In this document: piece by piece, positions 5,414 to 9,168 of the stretch | Layout of the letters: each line of letters opens with the position of its first letter | How positions within the stretch are numbered: position 1 is the stretch's first letter | Assembly (NCBI GenBank): GCA_017555465.1 | Contig: JAFZGH010000225.1 | Coordinates: 1 to 9,168 of the forward strand | Origin: Akkermansia sp. | GTDB lineage: Bacteria > Verrucomicrobiota > Verrucomicrobiia > Verrucomicrobiales > Akkermansiaceae | Length of the DNA stretch: 9,168 nucleotides | Reading direction: 5' to 3' | Translations under genes and position numbers: made by a program | The notes under the pieces: generated by a model | The model's database searches: none | What the model was told of the DNA's origin: nothing | The model's input: only the letters and a program-made list of their open reading frames with translations

Positions 5414-5450
5414 ACGCGCTGCATACCTATGCATGCAGCGCGTTTTTTTT
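5413..5450 (+). terminator. Rho-independent terminator of pyrE-GH3
   Basis: AACGCGCTGCAT (5413-5424) pairs with ATGCAGCGCGTT (5433-5444), a perfect 12-bp stem with an 8-base loop, followed by T to 5450. The stem begins in the GH3 stop codon. It has no T-run on the minus strand. Confidence 0.92.
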
Positions 5451-5470
5451 GAAGAACGGTTGAGCGAGGC

Positions 5471-7144
5471 TCAGCAGTTGTACATCTTGGTGTAATATTC
5501 GTCTGCCATGCGGTCGGAATCGAAGGCGGGGCAGATGTCGTTCAGACCGGTGAAAACGAGGTCCATCCACTTTTCCCGGTTGTCGTAATACAGGGGAAGT
5601 ACCTGGCTTTCCAGTATGCTGTAGAAGTTGTCGCGGTCGGAGCGGTCGCGTGCTTCCGGGGCAAGGCCTTCTCTGGCTTCGGGGATGATGAAGCAGTTCT
5701 CTCCATTGCGGGCAAACTCGCGCACCCAGCCATCATTGGTGGAGATAGTGACGGAGCCGTTCATGGTGGCGCTCATGCCGGAGGTGCCGGAGGCTTCGCG
5801 GGTGACCACGGGGTTGTTCAGCCAGATGTCTGAGCCGTTCTTGAGCAGGCGGCTGAGGCCGAGTTCATAGCCGGTGAGCACGGCGCATCGGGGGTATTTC
5901 CTGCTCAGGTTGTTCAGGTTGTTGAATATTTCCACCGCAGCGAAATCGGTGGGATAGGGCTTGCCTGCCCAGATCATCTGCACCGGGCGGTTGGTGCGCT
6001 GCAGCATGCGCTCGAACATGACCGGGTTTTCGGTGATGAGCCCCGGGCGCTTGTAGGCAGCAAAACGGCGTGCCCACACGATGGTGAGGGTGTCCTGGTC
6101 GAAAAGATGCCCGGTCTGCTCGCCCACCACGCGGAAGAGTTCCTTCTTGAGGGCGCGCTTGCGGTGCATGAAGGCTTTTTTGTCGCGCATGGCGTAGGCT
6201 TCGGCCAGTTCGGGATCCTGCCAGTATTCGCGGTTCTGGGCGTTGGTGACGTGGGTGATGGGGCAGATATCGCTGTAGCCCTGCCACATCTGGCGCGAGA
6301 CTTCACCATGCAGCGCGGAAACGCCGTTGGCCATGTGCGAGAGTCGCAGGGCGGCCAGGGTATAGTTGAATACCTGCTCGTTCGGGGCGAGCTTGAGCAT
6401 GGCACGTACCTGGTCGAGGGAAAGGCCGTCGAAGAAGGAGAAGTTGGCCATGAGGTTGATGTCCATCTTCTCATTGCCGGCTTCTTCCGGTGTGTGTGTG
6501 GTGAAGACGAAGCGCTTGCGCACCTCATCAACATTACCGCCGTTGCGGGCCAGCATGTTGAATGCGGCGCCGATGGCGTGCGCCTCGTTCATGTGGTAGA
6601 TTTCCGGTTCCACGCCCAGTTCTTCGAAAAGGCGCGCGCCGCCCTGACCCAGCACGATGTACTGCGAAATGCGGGTCATGGGGTTGGAGTCGTACAGCCG
6701 CTGGGTGATGGAGCGCGAAATGTCATCGTTTTCCGGCACATCTGTGGAGAGGAAGAACATGGGCGCTGTGCCGAAGGTTTCCGGGCGCAGGTAATAGGCC
6801 TTCACCCACACCGGGGCTCCGCAGATGCGGATGAGGAATTTGATGTTGTGGTCTTCCAGGAAGCTGTATTCCTTGCGCAGGTATTGCACCGCCATGGAGC
6901 CGTCTTCTGCCCGAATCTGGTTGTAGTAACCATAGGACCAGAGAATGCCTACGCCTACGAGGTTCTGGCGCAGCGCCCCGGCAGAGCGCATGTGGGAACC
7001 GGCCAGATACCCCAGGCCGCCGGAGTAAATCTTGAATACGTTGTCGATGGCGTATTCCATGCAGAAATAGGCCACGGATTTGCTGTATTTTTCATCAATT
7101 TCGTAGGGGTGCGCATATTGCGCAGGAAGGAAAGATTTGCTCAT
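5471..7144 (-). CDS. Alpha-glucan phosphorylase family (GT35) protein, short form, PLP lysine replaced
   Basis: From ATG 7144 the protein has 557 residues, against about 800-850 for full-length glucan phosphorylases; the extra N-terminal domain of longer relatives is absent. The core is clear: YFCMEYAIDNVFKIYSGGLG (26-45), LVGVGILWSYGYYNQ (62-76), HMNEAHA (184-190), FTTHTPEEAGNEK (214-226), WARRFAAYKRP (357-367), VTREASGTSGM (447-457) and NGSVTISTNDGW (462-473). Phosphorylases release glucose-1-phosphate from glycogen or maltodextrin using PLP bound to the Lys of the GTSGMK-type motif. Here that residue is Ser458 (codon AGC), so either PLP is held non-covalently or the activity has changed. 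An in-frame TTG at 7207 would add 21 unrelated residues; ATG 7144 fits the family better. No other glycogen gene is in the window and no terminator was found. Confidence 0.85.
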   Translation of the reverse strand: MSKSFLPAQYAHPYEIDEKYSKSVAYFCMEYAIDNVFKIYSGGLGYLAGSHMRSAGALRQNLVGVGILWSYGYYNQIRAEDGSMAVQYLRKEYSFLEDHNIKFLIRICGAPVWVKAYYLRPETFGTAPMFFLSTDVPENDDISRSITQRLYDSNPMTRISQYIVLGQGGARLFEELGVEPEIYHMNEAHAIGAAFNMLARNGGNVDEVRKRFVFTTHTPEEAGNEKMDINLMANFSFFDGLSLDQVRAMLKLAPNEQVFNYTLAALRLSHMANGVSALHGEVSRQMWQGYSDICPITHVTNAQNREYWQDPELAEAYAMRDKKAFMHRKRALKKELFRVVGEQTGHLFDQDTLTIVWARRFAAYKRPGLITENPVMFERMLQRTNRPVQMIWAGKPYPTDFAAVEIFNNLNNLSRKYPRCAVLTGYELGLSRLLKNGSDIWLNNPVVTREASGTSGMSATMNGSVTISTNDGWVREFARNGENCFIIPEAREGLAPEARDRSDRDNFYSILESQVLPLYYDNREKWMDLVFTGLNDICPAFDSDRMADEYYTKMYNC

Positions 7145-7215
7145 GTCTGTTGAAGTCTTGCTGTGTAGAAGCTGTGCTGTGCCGCTGGTGGACACCGCAT
7201 CGGGCAACTCTTGTT

Positions 7216-7244
7216 CTTATACACCGAAATGCTCATGTAGAAAA
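7216..7244 (-). promoter_or_regulatory. Weak candidate promoter for the phosphorylase-family gene
   Basis: On the minus strand, TATAAG (7221-7216) follows a poor -35, TTTTCT (7244-7239), at 17 bases. Initiation near 7209 would leave about 65 bases before ATG 7144 and argue against the TTG 7207 start. Confidence 0.25.
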
Positions 7245-7276
7245 GAAAAAAAGGTGAGGGTGACGGCTATTTTTTT

Positions 7277-7501
7277 TCAAGCCTGTTCGGCAAAGTCCGG
7301 CTCTGGTACCATGGCATCCACGGTATCTACCAATTCAAACAAATTCAATTTCTGGATATGCTCCTGCTCGGTAAATTCCAGAAAGGCTTCCAGCGCTTCG
7401 GTGATAAAGGTGGTACGGGTGTTTTCCGTTTGTTTCAGAAAATTGTTCATGCGGGCATTCTGATTGGCGGAACAACGGAATGTAATGGATTTGAGATTCA
7501 T
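7277..7501 (-). CDS. Small ribbon-helix-helix (CopG/Arc-like) protein
   Basis: The 74-residue protein starts with a short strand, LKSITFRCS (3-11), then a helix QNARMNNFLKQT (13-24), a turn ENTR and a second helix TTFITEALEAFLEFTEQEH (29-47). This layout matches ribbon-helix-helix DNA-binding proteins, which dimerise through the strand and bind short repeated operators. The acidic tail (about 48-74) could be an interaction region. No toxin-like partner adjoins it, so an antitoxin role is unsupported; self-regulation, or control of the phosphorylase-family gene 132 bases downstream or of the divergent AP2-like gene, is possible. ATG 7501 has no clear SD. The fold is inferred from pattern, not from a specific homologue. 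Confidence 0.6.
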   Translation of the reverse strand: MNLKSITFRCSANQNARMNNFLKQTENTRTTFITEALEAFLEFTEQEHIQKLNLFELVDTVDAMVPEPDFAEQA

Positions 7502-7611
7502 AGCATCGGCATTCTAGCGTACTTTATACAACTGTTTCCAGAATCGTTAGTCGTTATTCTTCTAATGATTGAAAGATATGCTAATAGGTGGTGTATTACT
7601 GCCTAATATGC

Positions 7612-7641
7612 TTGGCCTTCCGTTAATGCGTGTAGTATGAT
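7612..7641 (+). promoter_or_regulatory. Weak candidate promoter for the AP2-like gene
   Basis: TTGGCC (7612-7617) and TATGAT (7636-7641) are 18 bases apart. The -10 covers the ATG codons at 7637 and 7640, so if real, translation would begin at ATG 7652 on a nearly leaderless mRNA. Confidence 0.25.
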
Positions 7642-7939
7642 GCCTGCGGACATGAAAACAATTCGCAACATCACCCGCTTTACGTACGAGTTTACCTCAT
7701 TTCAGGGATGGCGTGTTACGCTCTGCCGTAATCAAGTCCATTTTACACGCTATTTTTCTGATAAGCAGTATGGTGGTGAGCAAGCCGCGCTTGAAGCAGC
7801 CCTGGCAACCCGGAATCATGTGCTGGATTGTCTGCGGGCCTTTCCTGGTGAGCCGGAAAAGGCTTTTGAGCTTTGCCGCGAGGAGCAGCAGCAGACCTGC
7901 TACCCCCGCGGCTTGCGACCGAGCAAGAATTTCAATTAA
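7637..7939 (+). CDS. Small AP2-like DNA-binding domain protein
   Basis: The 100-residue protein carries one compact domain: FQGWRVTLCRNQVHFTRYFS (22-41), then DKQYGGEQAALEAALATRNHV (42-62). The pattern GWRV, basic strands, YFSD, YGG and an Ala-rich helix recalls bacterial AP2/ERF-like domains, otherwise found in phage and homing-endonuclease proteins and in plant regulators. A free-standing domain of this size suggests a sequence-specific DNA-binding protein, but no target is known. Starts at 7637, 7640 and 7652 are all possible; none has a good SD. Its TAA (7937-7939) overlaps the TAA of the convergent glutamate decarboxylase gene (7936-7938 on the other strand), and I see no hairpin terminator between them. 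The domain call is by pattern recognition. Confidence 0.65.
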   Translation: MMPADMKTIRNITRFTYEFTSFQGWRVTLCRNQVHFTRYFSDKQYGGEQAALEAALATRNHVLDCLRAFPGEPEKAFELCREEQQQTCYPRGLRPSKNFN

Positions 7940-9168
7940 GTGTGTTTGAATGCCATTCCATCGCATTCGCTCATGCTCTGAGAAGCGTGATATTTCTTCA
8001 GGTGGCAGATGGCGTGCTTCATATCCTCTATGAGCAGCCTGGCCATATCCATGGTGAATCCCTGCCGCACCATGACGCGCATGACCACGGTTTCCTGCAC
8101 GTTGGCAGGCAGTGAGAAGGCCGGCACCTGCCAGCCGCGCATGCGCAGGCGGTCAGAGAGCTCGTAGAGGTTATACGGTGCTTCCTTGGGATTCTTGAAA
8201 TAGAAACATGCTGCCGGAATGTCTTTCTTGGGGTCGCCTGTGGCGATGAATTCAAAATCTCCCAGCTGGGATATTTCTTTGGTCAGGTAGGCTGCCACGT
8301 TGTAGGCCGCCATGTGGATGGCCCGGTAACCTTCCATACCCAGGCGTACAAAGTCGTAGTACTGGGCGATAATCTGACCGGCAGGGCGGGAGAAGTTGAT
8401 GGCGATGGTGGGGATGCTGCCGCCCAGGTAATTCACGGCAAAGGTGAGGTCCTTGGGCAGTTCGCTTTCATCCCGCCATACAACCCAGCCGCAGCCCAGC
8501 GGGGCAAGACCGTACTTGTGGCCGCTGGAGCTGATGCTCTTCACGCGCTTGAGTCGGAAATCGAATGGAATATGCGGCGCGCAGAATGGGGCCAGGAACC
8601 CGCCACTGGCGGCATCCACATGCACATCCACATCCGGCCCGCCGGAAGCTGCCAGCTTGTCGAGTACGCGGCAGACTTCGTCCGGGAACTCATACTGGCC
8701 GGTATAGGTGACGCCGAAGGTGGGAACCACGCAGATGGTGTTTTCATCCACGCGTTTGAGCACCTCTGCCTCGCTCATGCAGTATTGCCCCGGAGTCATG
8801 GGAATCTCGCGGATTTCCACATCCCAGTAGCGGCAGAACTTGTGCCAGCATATCTGCACCGGGCCACATACGAGGTTGGGCTTGTCGCACGGTTTGCCAG
8901 CGGCCTTGCGTCGTGCACGCCAGCGCCAGAGGGCGGCCATGCCGCCCAGCATGCAGGCCTCGCTGCTGCCAATGGTGGAGCAGCCGATGGGGCTGGCATC
9001 TGCCGGAACGTTCCAGAGATTGGCCACCATGCGCACGCAGCGCATTTCCAGCTCTGCGCACTGGGGGTATTCGTCCTTGTCGATCATGTTCTTGCTGATG
9101 CTCAGATCCATGAGCTTATGCACCTGCTCATCATCCCAGGTCTGGCAGAAGGTGGCCAGGTTCTGGCG
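7936..9168 (-). CDS. gadB: Glutamate decarboxylase (5' end cut by right edge)
   Basis: The frame is open from the right edge and encodes the last 410 residues; it begins at the equivalent of E. coli GadB Arg57, so the full protein would be about 466 residues, the same as GadB. It converts glutamate to GABA and CO2, consuming a proton, in the cytoplasm. Near-identical GadB blocks include RQNLATFCQTWDDE at the edge, TIGSSEACMLGGMA, NLVCGPVQICWHKF, HVDAASGGFLAPF and SGHKYGLAPLGCGW. The PLP lysine (E. coli Lys276) is encoded at 8515-8517. The C-terminus FKHT keeps the penultimate histidine (E. coli His465) that closes the active site at neutral pH, so pH gating is probably retained. A GTG at 9123 is internal, not the start. 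No gadC-type antiporter is visible in the window. Confidence 0.96.
   Translation of the reverse strand, partial: RQNLATFCQTWDDEQVHKLMDLSISKNMIDKDEYPQCAELEMRCVRMVANLWNVPADASPIGCSTIGSSEACMLGGMAALWRWRARRKAAGKPCDKPNLVCGPVQICWHKFCRYWDVEIREIPMTPGQYCMSEAEVLKRVDENTICVVPTFGVTYTGQYEFPDEVCRVLDKLAASGGPDVDVHVDAASGGFLAPFCAPHIPFDFRLKRVKSISSSGHKYGLAPLGCGWVVWRDESELPKDLTFAVNYLGGSIPTIAINFSRPAGQIIAQYYDFVRLGMEGYRAIHMAAYNVAAYLTKEISQLGDFEFIATGDPKKDIPAACFYFKNPKEAPYNLYELSDRLRMRGWQVPAFSLPANVQETVVMRVMVRQGFTMDMARLLIEDMKHAICHLKKYHASQSMSECDGMAFKHT

Noticed and set aside
4106..5434. A 442-codon open frame on the minus strand, antisense to pyrE and the GH3 gene
   Set aside because: Its translation is rich in Arg/His with no recognisable motif, while the opposite strand encodes two clear enzymes; it is a GC-rich shadow frame.
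6107..7153. A 348-codon open frame on the plus strand opposite the phosphorylase-family gene
   Set aside because: Low-complexity G/V/H-rich translation antisense to a clearly conserved gene.
7277..7501. Ribbon-helix-helix gene as the antitoxin of a toxin-antitoxin pair
   Set aside because: No toxin-sized gene overlaps or follows it on the same strand; the neighbours are a phosphorylase homologue and a divergent AP2-like gene.
7859..7935. Hairpin CTTGC/GCAAG near the end of the AP2-like gene as a shared terminator
   Set aside because: Only 5 bp in the stem and no T-run on either side.

Overview
The window is ordinary, fairly GC-rich bacterial chromosome carrying metabolic and cell-envelope genes, cut at both ends through real genes: a secreted GH20 hexosaminidase on the left and a glutamate decarboxylase on the right. 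The secreted GH20 enzyme, an enteric-type glutamate decarboxylase, a small bacterial AP2-like protein and the scarcity of Shine-Dalgarno (SD) sequences would fit an Akkermansia-like member of the Verrucomicrobiota. That placement is inferred from recollection of gene content, not proven by the sequence. I see no CRISPR array, insertion sequence, prophage or recognisable defence cassette.

Layout. 1-429 (minus): N-terminus of a secreted GH20 beta-N-acetylhexosaminidase with a strong sigma70-like promoter. 543-955: tRNA-Ser(UGA) (minus) and tRNA-Glu(CUC) (plus), divergent, each with its own promoter and terminator. 971-1459 (plus): a phosphinothricin-acetyltransferase-like GNAT enzyme right behind the tRNA-Glu terminator. 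1516-2787 (minus): a two-gene operon of a YbjN-like protein and enoyl-ACP reductase FabI, with a clear promoter and a terminator. 2924-3373 (minus): a MarR-family regulator, possibly leaderless. 3374-3785: a long AT-rich leader region. 3786-5413 (plus): pyrE and a NagZ-like GH3 hexosaminidase, two bases apart, ended by a strong terminator. 5471-7144 (minus): a short alpha-glucan-phosphorylase-family protein. 7277-7501 (minus): a ribbon-helix-helix protein. 7637-7939 (plus): a small AP2-like DNA-binding protein whose stop overlaps that of the glutamate decarboxylase (minus, from 7936 past the right edge).

Functional picture. The GH20 and GH3 proteins are both predicted to release terminal GlcNAc/GalNAc-type sugars, one outside the cytoplasm and one inside, where it would serve peptidoglycan recycling. 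FabI completes fatty-acid elongation, PyrE makes OMP for pyrimidine synthesis, the phosphorylase homologue points to glycogen-type glucan metabolism, and glutamate decarboxylase consumes protons under acid stress. Apart from the pyrE-GH3 and ybjN-fabI pairs, the genes look like independent transcription units.

Most worth a second look: the phosphorylase homologue has serine where the pyridoxal-phosphate lysine should be, and the pyrE start region has a perfect SD placed for a four-codon mini-ORF that overlaps the pyrE start. I did not find a convincing new multi-gene system.
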